Source: a virus. Taken from it: a DNA stretch of 32,449 nt. The notes beneath the pieces are model-generated. The model saw only the letters and a list, made by a program, of their open reading frames with translations. It was not told the DNA's origin and did not search any database. The position numbers were made by a program, and so were the translations under genes. The DNA lies in IMG/VR virus record IMGVR_UViG_3300044695_001839, positions 1 to 32,449 of that record. One strand, given 5' to 3'. Of the stretch, positions 25,856 through 32,449 are shown piece after piece; the first letter of the stretch is position 1, and every line of letters begins with the position of its first letter.

Positions 25856-26721
25856 GATGTTTCCCCTGATAAACAAAGCCCAAAATTTACCTGCATAGAG
25901 GCTCTATAATCTACAAAAAGTTCCCCGCCAACAGGTATATCTTTTAAGGCTATGGCGTAAATATCGTCACCAAACTTGTACGGCGTCACATTCGCATCAT
26001 GCGAATGATTTATGAATCGCCCTGCCGGGGTACGCTTACCATCTAATCGACCAGGGCAAATAACTTCACCTGCAAAAAAGTACCGCGTAGCAAACATTCC
26101 AATACCATGCACGGGCGATTCTTTTAACTCCACACTATGCCCTTCAGGCATATCAATCAAATCACTTTCAATGGTCACTATAGCGTCCATTGTAGGTTGA
26201 TCTACTCCCAGCTGCTCTAAAAATAACTGATAATCCGCTTGCGCCAATTCAATTGCTAATCGTTTGCGCGTGTCGCCTAACCCACATTCCGGCACAACGT
26301 AAAGCCTATCTTCTAACGTCTCTATATCTTGGCAATCATCTGGGTTTTCATACACATCAACCCACACCACTTCATCTTCAAACACGCGCCCTGCGCGTTG
26401 CTCACCTGCTTTTGCATCAAACTCACATGGCGCTGTTAACACAACTACTTCCGTATCACGGTTCACCGCAATCGTGCCTTTTTCCAACCGCACGCGGTAA
26501 TCTGTTTTATGCGCGGCTCCCGTTAGTACAGTCCAAGGCGGCACGATAATTTTTCGTTCGTATACGCCTGGCAAAAATGCGTGTACTGTTACGATGTCTG
26601 CTTGCGGCATTTCAAGCAACGCGTCTTGCAACGCAACAACTTTTTGCCGCATCAATTCTGGCGTAACTACCGCCGTACTATCGGGATTAAATATCTCAAC
26701 CGCGTTCACACCACCACCCAT
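25840..26721 (-). CDS. SET-domain protein methyltransferase with cupin-like N-terminus
   Basis: A 293-residue protein. Residues about 205-275 form a SET domain: GIGMFATRYFFAGEVI, RFINHSHDANV with the NHS substrate/SAM-site motif, and IPVGGELFVDYR with the catalytic-region tyrosine. SET enzymes transfer methyl groups from SAM to lysine. Residues about 45-135 (FLPGVYERKIIVPPWTVLTGAAHK, LEKGTIAVN, VVVLTAPCEFDAKAGEQRAGRVFEDEVVWVDVY in parts) look like a cupin-type beta barrel. A GTG at 26707-26709, overlapping the upstream stop as GTGA, is an alternative start. Lying among virion genes, it may methylate a capsid, tail or host protein; the target is unknown. Confidence 0.85.
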   Translation of the reverse strand: MGGGVNAVEIFNPDSTAVVTPELMRQKVVALQDALLEMPQADIVTVHAFLPGVYERKIIVPPWTVLTGAAHKTDYRVRLEKGTIAVNRDTEVVVLTAPCEFDAKAGEQRAGRVFEDEVVWVDVYENPDDCQDIETLEDRLYVVPECGLGDTRKRLAIELAQADYQLFLEQLGVDQPTMDAIVTIESDLIDMPEGHSVELKESPVHGIGMFATRYFFAGEVICPGRLDGKRTPAGRFINHSHDANVTPYKFGDDIYAIALKDIPVGGELFVDYRASMQVNFGLCLSGETSCQDG

Positions 26722-28274
26722 CGAGAACCGTTAGACACTGTTACGGTAATGCCGTTTGACACCGATATAACGCCTGCCGACATACCCGACGATCCTGACG
26801 GGATAGTGTAACTGGTAGCTATTGTCAGGCTGTTAACAAAAATGCCGTTAGACGCTACGACATGCGAGGATGTTAATTCACCTGTGCTGGGTTTGTACAG
26901 CAGTTTTGCGTTGCCGGTATAGATGGTCGACATCGTGCCGGTGGTCGCAGCAGCAAACGTCGGGTACAGGTTCGTTGACGTTGTTGTGTCGTTAGAAATG
27001 TTGATGCTGGCACCACCCGTTGCCCACTTCATGCCGGTGGCTTGCGTAGAGTCTGCCGTCAAAACAAACGTGTCGCTGCCAATCGGCAGACGCACATTGT
27101 CCGTGCCGTCATACGCAATCAAGTCACCCTTGGTGGTGGCTGGCGACAAGGCGTCAAACGCAGCCAATTTAGTCGTCTGGCCTGTACCGCCATTAGCTAT
27201 GGCCACGGTGCCGGTGACGTTGCTGGCCGTGCCTGTGGTGTTTTGGTTTAGCGTTGGTACGTCAGCTGCCTGAATGGCCGCCATAACAACGTTGGTGCCG
27301 TTACCACGCAGATACTGGCCAGACGTGACCGCTCCAGCAAACGCATTCATGGCTGTCTGAGCCGTTGTCTGCCCCGACCCGCCGTTAGCGATTGGCAACG
27401 TGCCGGTCACTTGGGTAGCCAAATCAACGCCGGTTAGCGTGCCGCCTAGTGTCAGGCTGCCGCTGGACGTCACCGTGCCCGACAAGCTAATGCCGTTGAC
27501 CGTACCGGTGCCGGAAACGCTGGTAACTGTACCGGCGTACTGGTCGTTCGACGTAATGGTAAAGTTAGGGTAGGTACCAGAGATGCTGGTTGTGCCCGCC
27601 CCGGTCAACGCCACTATCTGGTCTGGTGCTGTATTGGTAATCGTAAAGCTGGGGTACGTGCCCGACGTGCTAATGCCTGTGCCGCTAGTCAATACTACCG
27701 TCTGGTCTGGCGCAGAATTACTGATGGTAATGGCCGTTGACCCGTTGTACGTCGTGCCCGCGCTGTACGAGATGCCCGTGCCAGCAGTCAAAGCGTTAGC
27801 TACGCTACCTGCTTGGCCGCTAATGTTGCCCGTTATTTTGCTGCCGGCTAGCGACGTAATCCATGTCGGGTCAGCATAGCTGCCAGACGTATAAACGCCG
27901 TCAGTGACGGTGTTAGCGTTGCCGGTAACGCTGATTGCCCAAGTGCCTGTTGCGTTGGTGCCGTCTGTTCTTGGTACATCCAAATTGACGCGGGCGTTTG
28001 TCGCATTGATAGCGCCTGTGCCGCCGTTACTGACATTTAGTGCCCCACCTAGTGTGATCGTGCCTGACGTGGTTACGGGGCCGCCAGAGGCCGTTAAACC
28101 CGTCGTGCCGCCCGAAACATTGACCGACGTGACCGTACCCCCACCGCCGCCTGATTCGGCCTTGTTGAGCAGGTTAAGGAAGAACCGGTACCAATCGCGC
28201 GCAACAAACCCCGATCGCTCGTCGATGATCTGCGATTGGATACGGGGTATTTGCGGTTCGTTATCGCTAGGCAT
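26706..28274 (-). CDS. Repeat-rich tail fibre / tail structural protein
   Basis: A 522-residue Gly/Thr/Ser-rich protein. The N-terminal 45 residues (IIDERSGFVARDWYRFFLNLLNKAE) are a helical virion-attachment segment seen in related phages. The remainder is beta-rich with internal repeats: three copies of a GTGIS/GTTSIS-GTYP-FTIT module with APDQ-V-LT spacers (about residues 180-235), and several copies of IANGGTGQTT-like units. It ends ISVSNGITVTVSNGSRWVVV, similar to the end of the fibre at 19827-20717. Probably a fibre or tail appendage. It overlaps the gp10-like gene upstream by 8 bp and the SET gene by 16 bp. Confidence 0.78.
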   Translation of the reverse strand: MPSDNEPQIPRIQSQIIDERSGFVARDWYRFFLNLLNKAESGGGGGTVTSVNVSGGTTGLTASGGPVTTSGTITLGGALNVSNGGTGAINATNARVNLDVPRTDGTNATGTWAISVTGNANTVTDGVYTSGSYADPTWITSLAGSKITGNISGQAGSVANALTAGTGISYSAGTTYNGSTAITISNSAPDQTVVLTSGTGISTSGTYPSFTITNTAPDQIVALTGAGTTSISGTYPNFTITSNDQYAGTVTSVSGTGTVNGISLSGTVTSSGSLTLGGTLTGVDLATQVTGTLPIANGGSGQTTAQTAMNAFAGAVTSGQYLRGNGTNVVMAAIQAADVPTLNQNTTGTASNVTGTVAIANGGTGQTTKLAAFDALSPATTKGDLIAYDGTDNVRLPIGSDTFVLTADSTQATGMKWATGGASINISNDTTTSTNLYPTFAAATTGTMSTIYTGNAKLLYKPSTGELTSSHVVASNGIFVNSLTIATSYTIPSGSSGMSAGVISVSNGITVTVSNGSRWVVV

Positions 28275-29700
28275 TGGTGCCCGACAAAACTAATTCGGCA
28301 CCCACAATCGATATTTTGACCGGGTCAGTGCCGGAGATTTCATAGACACGGTCACGCAGTTTCAACGTCATGCCCAGCCGGCGACGGATGGCACGGGTAC
28401 CGTAAGCCCCAATCTTGCCAGCCGACATCCAATGCTCGTTTGACCATGTGTGGCCGCCGTCATCCGACCAGCGCAACATAACTTGCGGGTTGCTGCCTTG
28501 GCCAGTGTTTAGCCCCACACCGGTCTGCATGTCGATTTGCAGCGAGTGCTGGGCAGTACGCTTTAGGTTGTTTTGGCCAGTTGGCAGCGCGCGCCACGAC
28601 CGCAGCCACTTCTGAGCAAAGTCGCCGTCAGAAAACTGGTCTAAGTCGTAAGCGTAGATGTTGCCGTTTTCAAAGTCACCGACCACCACTTCTTCGCTGT
28701 AGAACATCTGGCAGTTAGCCCGGTGGCGGATAAACTGCCCGTTAGCAAATCCTGCCCGTTCATGCCAGGCGCCGGTAGCTGCGTCGTACACCCAAGTGGC
28801 CTGCGCCGACGGGAAGGTCAGCACATAGAACGAATGGCCGTCCTGCTGGTAGGTAAACGCAATCGCATCCGATATGATTTCATAGCTCTGGATAGCATAC
28901 TCAACCGCATGGGTGGAGATGCGCTGCCCTGCGTAGCCATTGGCACGAAACACGATGCCGTGGCCACGGGCGTCTGCGCCCAGCCAAAACAGCGAGTTGT
29001 CCATCTTGGCCACTGAAAAAGTAGCCGCGCAGCCAAACTCGTTGACCGCACCTTGGATACGCGCTAGAGGAAAGCCTTCTAGCGCAGCGTCGTACCAAAC
29101 TTCCACCGACTGAGTGCCAAACAGCCACACCTCGCGGTGGTCAACAAACAGCGACACCAAATTGTCTGGCATACCTTCAGCGCTGGCAAACGACAGCGGG
29201 TCAATCTGGGTGCCGTCCAGCAACTCAGACGTCCAAAAACGGTCTGAGTTGGGCTCTTGGAAAATAAAATAGCCGTCCAAATACCCAACAGTCACCGCGC
29301 CGGGAAAGTCAATATCGGTGATCTGAGCTAGCGTTTCACTAGCGGCGTCGTAAATGTAGCTAATCGGGTTAGTGGCGATAAACAGCTGGGTGCCGTTGTC
29401 TACCATCGACACGGGGCCTGTGCCAGCGATTGGCCCGATGGGCTGCACGTTCCATGTAGAGTCCACGCGGTACAGCCGGTTGCCCGACACCGCGTAGCCG
29501 TAGTCACCGTATGACCACAAGCCCCGAATAGGGCCGGTGCCAACGGTGGCAAGTTTACGCAAGCCTGGGGCACGGTTTAGAAACCCGCCGGTCTTGCCTT
29601 CTGGCGTAGGTAGTGGTTCGGGATACAGGTTAACCATGCGGCTGTCCGCAGCGTTAATACTGCGGGCAACATACGCTTGGCCAAGAATTGGCGTCTGCAT
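28267..29700 (-). CDS. Head completion / packaged DNA stabilisation protein, P22 gp10-like
   Basis: A 477-residue protein, nearly the length of P22 gp10 (472). The N-terminus (ARSINAADSRMVNLYPEPL, then GFLNRAPGLRKLATVG, IRGLW) is the conserved opening of this family. Multiple Trp/Gly-containing blades follow (GYAVSGNRLYRV, YFIFQEPNSDRFWTS, LWLGADARGHGIVFR-like), consistent with a beta-propeller plug in the tail hub. It follows the gp4-like gene by 3 bp, the same order as in P22. It holds packaged DNA in and forms part of the tail machine. Confidence 0.87.
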   Translation of the reverse strand: MQTPILGQAYVARSINAADSRMVNLYPEPLPTPEGKTGGFLNRAPGLRKLATVGTGPIRGLWSYGDYGYAVSGNRLYRVDSTWNVQPIGPIAGTGPVSMVDNGTQLFIATNPISYIYDAASETLAQITDIDFPGAVTVGYLDGYFIFQEPNSDRFWTSELLDGTQIDPLSFASAEGMPDNLVSLFVDHREVWLFGTQSVEVWYDAALEGFPLARIQGAVNEFGCAATFSVAKMDNSLFWLGADARGHGIVFRANGYAGQRISTHAVEYAIQSYEIISDAIAFTYQQDGHSFYVLTFPSAQATWVYDAATGAWHERAGFANGQFIRHRANCQMFYSEEVVVGDFENGNIYAYDLDQFSDGDFAQKWLRSWRALPTGQNNLKRTAQHSLQIDMQTGVGLNTGQGSNPQVMLRWSDDGGHTWSNEHWMSAGKIGAYGTRAIRRRLGMTLKLRDRVYEISGTDPVKISIVGAELVLSGTNA

Positions 29701-29703
29701 AGT

Positions 29704-30414
29704 TTAGTAATTACCAGCGTAAATGTTAAACCGCTGACGAGTGGCAATCAGCGAGTACGGCATGGACATCACGTCATCAGGATTGTTGATGCGCTTCAGG
29801 TTGCGCTTAGACGTCATGGCGATACGCTGCACTTGCGGCATAGGCTCGACACCAAACTCGTTGGCAATTTCCATCGCCAAGTTGTATTTGAACGCGCGCA
29901 AATAGCCCGGCGGGAACGACAGCACGGTGCCAAGTGTTGCAGGCTTAGTCAGCTCCTGCACCGACACAAAGTGCCACTCCAGAACGCGTGTTGGTTGGGG
30001 ATAGATCGTCATGGTGATGTCTGGGAACGTATTGTTCACAAACATGACCTGCGGGTAGGTGCTGGTGACTGTCTTGACCGCAATGCCGTTGTACTGCTGT
30101 TGATTAATCAACTTGATGCCGTAGGACACGTTGGTGCTAGCGTCACGGAAGTACGTTGCGTCGTCAATCAGAACGGGGCGGTTGCCCACGAAGTTACCTG
30201 TCGGCCCCAGAGTGCGAGTAATCTGGCCAGGCGGCCAGTTAAACACCTGATCTTCGGTGCAAAACACGGCTAGGCGCTCAGTATTCCACGAATCAATCAT
30301 CTGATTCATGGCGGATAGCGCATCTTGTGCTGCCTGCGGGGAGGGCTCTTCACCTTCAGCCAGCTGGCCTATGAGCCGAAGCGACGCTTTAATCTGGTCG
30401 AAGGCGGTTGCCAT
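29704..30414 (-). CDS. Head-tail adaptor, P22 gp4-like
   Basis: A 236-residue protein. It begins with a helical domain (ASLRLIGQLAEGEEPSPQAAQDALSAMNQMIDSWNTERL in parts) characteristic of P22 gp4-type head-completion adaptors, followed by VFNWPPGQITRTLGP and a beta-rich middle, then LSFPPGYLRAFKYNLAMEIANEFG, another family hallmark. It is longer than P22 gp4 (166 aa). In P22, gp4 binds the portal ring and recruits gp10, the next gene here. GGAG lies before the ATG. Confidence 0.87.
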   Translation of the reverse strand: MATAFDQIKASLRLIGQLAEGEEPSPQAAQDALSAMNQMIDSWNTERLAVFCTEDQVFNWPPGQITRTLGPTGNFVGNRPVLIDDATYFRDASTNVSYGIKLINQQQYNGIAVKTVTSTYPQVMFVNNTFPDITMTIYPQPTRVLEWHFVSVQELTKPATLGTVLSFPPGYLRAFKYNLAMEIANEFGVEPMPQVQRIAMTSKRNLKRINNPDDVMSMPYSLIATRQRFNIYAGNY

Positions 30415-30424
30415 TTACACTCCT

Positions 30425-30619
30425 TTAAGCTGCCGCCTGTACAGTAGTGCGGCTACGACGACGTTTAACTTCCAGTTCATTGGCTGGTGCCGCCGCTTCA
30501 GGAGCTGAAGGCGTGTCGGGATTATAGCGTTCCCAGCCATTTTGTTCATCAAATTCTGCTTCCAACTCCATTGTGGCAACTTTGGTGCCGTGAACGGGGT
30601 GTTGTAGGTATATGAGCAT
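30425..30619 (-). CDS. Small virion-operon protein, 64 aa
   Basis: A 64-residue protein: MLIYLQHPVHGTKVATMELEAEFDEQNGWERY, then an Ala/Pro-rich stretch and a basic tail (LEVKRRRSRTT). The HG-K-A...E-E...GW-RY pattern is familiar from small proteins between coat and gp4 genes in many podoviruses. There is no clear Shine-Dalgarno; a hairpin (30627-30644) sits 8 bp upstream of the ATG and could modulate initiation. It may be a minor head or connector component; no function is known. Confidence 0.72.
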   Translation of the reverse strand: MLIYLQHPVHGTKVATMELEAEFDEQNGWERYNPDTPSAPEAAAPANELEVKRRRSRTTVQAAA

Positions 30620-30626
30620 AGGGTAG

Positions 30627-30644
30627 ACGGGGCCAAAGCCCCGT
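30627..30644. terminator. GC hairpin between capsid accessory genes
   Basis: ACGGGGC-CAAA-GCCCCGT is a perfect 7-bp stem with a tetraloop. There is no T tract on the transcribed (minus) strand, so it is more likely an mRNA-processing/stability element or weak attenuator than a full terminator. It is related in sequence to the hairpins at 31079-31098 and 31531-31548. Confidence 0.5.
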
Positions 30645-30648
30645 GGTT

Positions 30649-31062
30649 TTACAGTACGTGAATTACAGCAAAATTGATTACAACCGCTTCAGACAACGAA
30701 CCGCCCGAAAGATTGCGCAATGTAATTGTGCAGCTTCCAGTGGTCTTGCCAGAAATCCAGCAGTTGTACGCACCAGCAGTAGCACCAGCTGCAACGCTCA
30801 AAATTACAACATCTTTAGCGCTGATGGTGCTGTTATTTAAAGTAAACGAAACGTTAGTAGCGTTAGCCAGAGCAGCGTTGTTCATTGTAATTTGACCAGC
30901 GGACTTGTTTAAAGTCACGGCGGTCGATTTGTCGGTCAATTGCGTAACCGTACCGCTTGCTTCTGCGGTGTAGCCTAATTCGCCTCCAGACATCACTAAA
31001 TCAGACCCAATGATGTTCTGGTCTTCAAAAGCCACACCAATTGATTTGGTATTTGATGACAT
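30649..31062 (-). CDS. Capsid accessory (decoration or head-fibre-like) protein
   Basis: A 137-residue beta-rich protein with few charges: ALANATNVSFTLNNSTISAKDVVILSV, AGAYNCWISGKTTGSCTITLRNLSGGSLSEAVVINFAVI in parts. The final segment is a recurring module of phage decoration or head-fibre proteins. It lies two genes downstream of the major capsid gene with a strong AAAGGA site. Decoration of the capsid is inferred from position and fold pattern. Confidence 0.7.
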   Translation of the reverse strand: MSSNTKSIGVAFEDQNIIGSDLVMSGGELGYTAEASGTVTQLTDKSTAVTLNKSAGQITMNNAALANATNVSFTLNNSTISAKDVVILSVAAGATAGAYNCWISGKTTGSCTITLRNLSGGSLSEAVVINFAVIHVL

Positions 31063-31074
31063 AGTCTATCCTTT

Positions 31075-31098
31075 AAAAATGGGGGCCGAAGCCCCCAT
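31075..31098 (-). terminator. Hairpin with UUCG loop and T tract, transcribed strand
   Basis: On the minus strand ATGGGGGC-TTCG-GCCCCCAT is a perfect 8-bp stem with the extra-stable UUCG tetraloop, followed by four further T residues. It lies between two capsid accessory genes, so it probably acts as a partial terminator or 3'-end stabiliser that boosts upstream (capsid) mRNA relative to downstream genes. Confidence 0.75.
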
Positions 31099-31102
31099 AG
31101 CA

Positions 31103-31501
31103 TTAAGAAATGCGGTAGCAAGTCCAAGTACCGTCGCCAGTCTTGCGAGCGCGGAAGTGACCTGAAGTAGTTTCAGTCACCACCATGTTGCCGACCAGAG
31201 TCCAGCCAGTAGCTGTTGCAACCGTTACGTCGTCAGTACCAGCATCGATATTGATAACGAAGAAGTCAAAAGCTGCATTGACTTTAGCTGCGCTAGACAC
31301 GTCTGCTTCCAGATCAGCAACGGTTGGCAGAGTCAGATTGCCAGCAGTGCCGTTGAAAGTAAACAGGCCATTTGCGAGTTGAGCAGCAGTTGCAGTTGCA
31401 GCAGCTGTCAGTGCGGTCGGAGCACCCTGAACAAACAGTTGGGCTTCGCCGACATTACCATCACCAAGCTGGTATCCACCAGCGCCATTAGGAAGTGCCA
31501 T
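31103..31501 (-). CDS. Capsid accessory protein (probable decoration protein)
   Basis: A 132-residue protein immediately downstream of the major capsid gene: MALPNGAGGYQLGDGNVGEAQLFVQG, then LFTFNGTAGNLTLPTVADLEA, FDFFVINIDAGTDDVTVATATGWTLVG and TTSGHFRARKTGDGTWTCYRI in parts. It is beta-rich with no enzyme motif, resembling small head decoration or vertex proteins that follow coat genes in related phages. AAAGGA precedes the ATG. It is bracketed by hairpins on both sides, pointing to individually tuned expression. Confidence 0.72.
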   Translation of the reverse strand: MALPNGAGGYQLGDGNVGEAQLFVQGAPTALTAAATATAAQLANGLFTFNGTAGNLTLPTVADLEADVSSAAKVNAAFDFFVINIDAGTDDVTVATATGWTLVGNMVVTETTSGHFRARKTGDGTWTCYRIS

Positions 31502-31530
31502 GATAAATATCCTTTAAAAAATGTTGTTAA

Positions 31531-31548
31531 TGGGGGCCGAAACCCCCA
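31531..31548 (-). terminator. Hairpin after the major capsid gene
   Basis: On the minus strand TGGGGG-TTTCGG-CCCCCA forms a 6-bp stem directly after the capsid stop. Only two T residues follow, so it is likely a 3' stability element or attenuator rather than a complete terminator. The sequence is closely related to the hairpin at 31079-31098. Confidence 0.6.
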
Positions 31549-31555
31549 CCAAGAC

Positions 31556-32449
31556 TTAACCCCACATGCGGCAAGCCATTTGCGGACGGATCGTGCTATA
31601 GCCGTACAGCACGTCAATACGGCAAGGCATACGGTCGTTGTTGATGTCGTACTGACGAACAACACGCAACGAGATGCCGTTGTGTACTTGACGCGAAGCC
31701 ATGTCGACGCCTTGTGGCAGCAACAGGTCGGCGGTAGCAAAAGTGATCGCATCCTTATGGTAGATAAGGTTCTGAGCGTACTGGCTGCTGGCTGCACCCA
31801 AGAAGGTCACAGCTTTGCCAGTAGCAGGCAGAGCGGTCATAGTGGCCAGAGCGTGGCTTGCCGAGTACATCGGTGCCACAGTCACAGTCCAAGTACCAGA
31901 CACGGCAGTGGCGTCAGCCAGAGCAACGAACTGGAACAGCGAACCAGTGGACTCACGGGTCTGTGGGTTGACCGCAAAGCTGTCAGCGATAGTGAACACG
32001 TCGCCAGCCTTGATGGTGGTTGTCACAGAACCCTGCTCCAGCAGGATCGTGGACGCGCCTTCAGCAGTTACGCCTGGGGTTTTAACCGCAGTGGATGCAG
32101 AAGCGTCGCGCGAACCAGTGGTGTGCTGCTTGATTGACTGGGACATGTTGACTTCTTCAAAGCCCAGAACACCCATACCCATCATACCGTTCTTGAACTG
32201 GCTAGAGATGGTGGTGGTTGGGTTGAACAGACCTTTCATGCCTTCAACCAGACCAGCGTTAGCAGCTGGGTTAACAGTTGCGTAGCGTGGCGACATCACA
32301 GCTGCGTTTTCGTTCAGCTTCTGCTGGGCTTGCAGCAGAACGAGCGAAGTCGAAGGTACGGTGCCAGGCGTGCCGACCGAGTTACCGATGGTCTTGTACG
32401 CGTTAGCAACGTCAGCGTCGATCGACGATGCGAGCTGAGAAATACGAGG
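31556..32449 (-). CDS. Major capsid protein, P22 coat (gp5)-like (partial, N-terminus beyond right edge)
   Basis: 297 codons are open from the right window edge to a stop at 31556. The visible part matches the C-terminal two-thirds of P22-type coat proteins: ISQLASSIDADVANAYKTIGNSVGTPG at the edge, LLQAQQKLNENAAVMSPRYATVNPAANAGLVEG, GLFNPTTTISSQFKNGMMG, GFEEVNMSQSIKQHTTG, and the conserved end SLRVVRQYDINNDRMPCRIDVLYGYSTIRPQMACRMWG, each in part. P22 coat is 430 aa, so roughly 130 residues are missing. It builds the icosahedral head. Confidence 0.92.
   Translation of the reverse strand, partial: PRISQLASSIDADVANAYKTIGNSVGTPGTVPSTSLVLLQAQQKLNENAAVMSPRYATVNPAANAGLVEGMKGLFNPTTTISSQFKNGMMGMGVLGFEEVNMSQSIKQHTTGSRDASASTAVKTPGVTAEGASTILLEQGSVTTTIKAGDVFTIADSFAVNPQTRESTGSLFQFVALADATAVSGTWTVTVAPMYSASHALATMTALPATGKAVTFLGAASSQYAQNLIYHKDAITFATADLLLPQGVDMASRQVHNGISLRVVRQYDINNDRMPCRIDVLYGYSTIRPQMACRMWG

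Noticed and set aside
1-32449. tRNA genes, integrase and attachment sites
   Set aside because: No cloverleaf-like sequence, recombinase motif or att-like repeat was recognised on reading both strands; absence could be confirmed only with a covariance-model search.

Overview
The window reads as most of the genome of a lytic, short-tailed (podovirus-like), P22-architecture phage of a proteobacterium. The host is inferred only from a consensus sigma70 promoter (TTGACA, 16 bp, TATAAT), a consensus DnaA box (TTATCCACA), strong Shine-Dalgarno sites, and an Rz/Rz1 spanin pair that implies an outer membrane. No integrase, excisionase or CI-type repressor is visible. Head and tail proteins resemble P22 gp5 (coat), gp4 and gp10 (head completion), with a three-protein ejection set. 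Replication is not P22-like: it uses a family A DNA polymerase, a primase-SF3 helicase, a DUF2800 Fe-S nuclease, a VRR-NUC nuclease and a SNF2-type helicase.

Layout. 1-1328 (minus): large terminase (runs off the left edge) and small terminase. 1329-1996: a non-coding control region with a 5-copy palindromic iteron array, a DnaA box, head-to-tail 9-mers and a rightward promoter; I read it as a replication origin plus divergent control region. 1997-4233 (plus): early cassette of nine small genes, including a gp88-like (DUF7227-like) protein and three tiny membrane peptides, closed by a strong terminator at 4264-4298. 4297-10694 (minus): replication operon. 10728-10778: overlapping back-to-back promoters. 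10786-14246 (plus): second replication and accessory operon (VRR-NUC, SNF2 helicase, NrdR-like zinc ribbon, small proteins). 14220-16545 (minus): lysis block (endolysin, overlapping Rz/Rz1, holin-like and other membrane proteins). 16545-20717 (minus): tail-fibre array with an inserted GIY-YIG homing endonuclease. 20721-25855: ejection proteins. 25840-26721: a SET-domain protein with a cupin-like N-terminus. 26706-30414: fibre, gp10-like and gp4-like genes. 30425-32449: capsid accessory genes and the C-terminal part of the major capsid protein.

Terminase leaves the left edge and the capsid gene enters from the right edge on the same strand. The missing piece is therefore probably the rest of terL, portal, scaffold and the start of the capsid gene, and the genome is probably circular or circularly permuted, a few kb longer than the window. 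The late genes would then form one long leftward unit from the control region, through terminase, capsid, tail and fibres, to lysis.

Most notable: the plasmid-like iteron/DnaA-box region with a near-perfect extra iteron inside the helicase gene, the cupin-SET protein inside the virion operon, the possibly leaderless VRR-NUC mRNA, and repeated GC hairpins between capsid genes.
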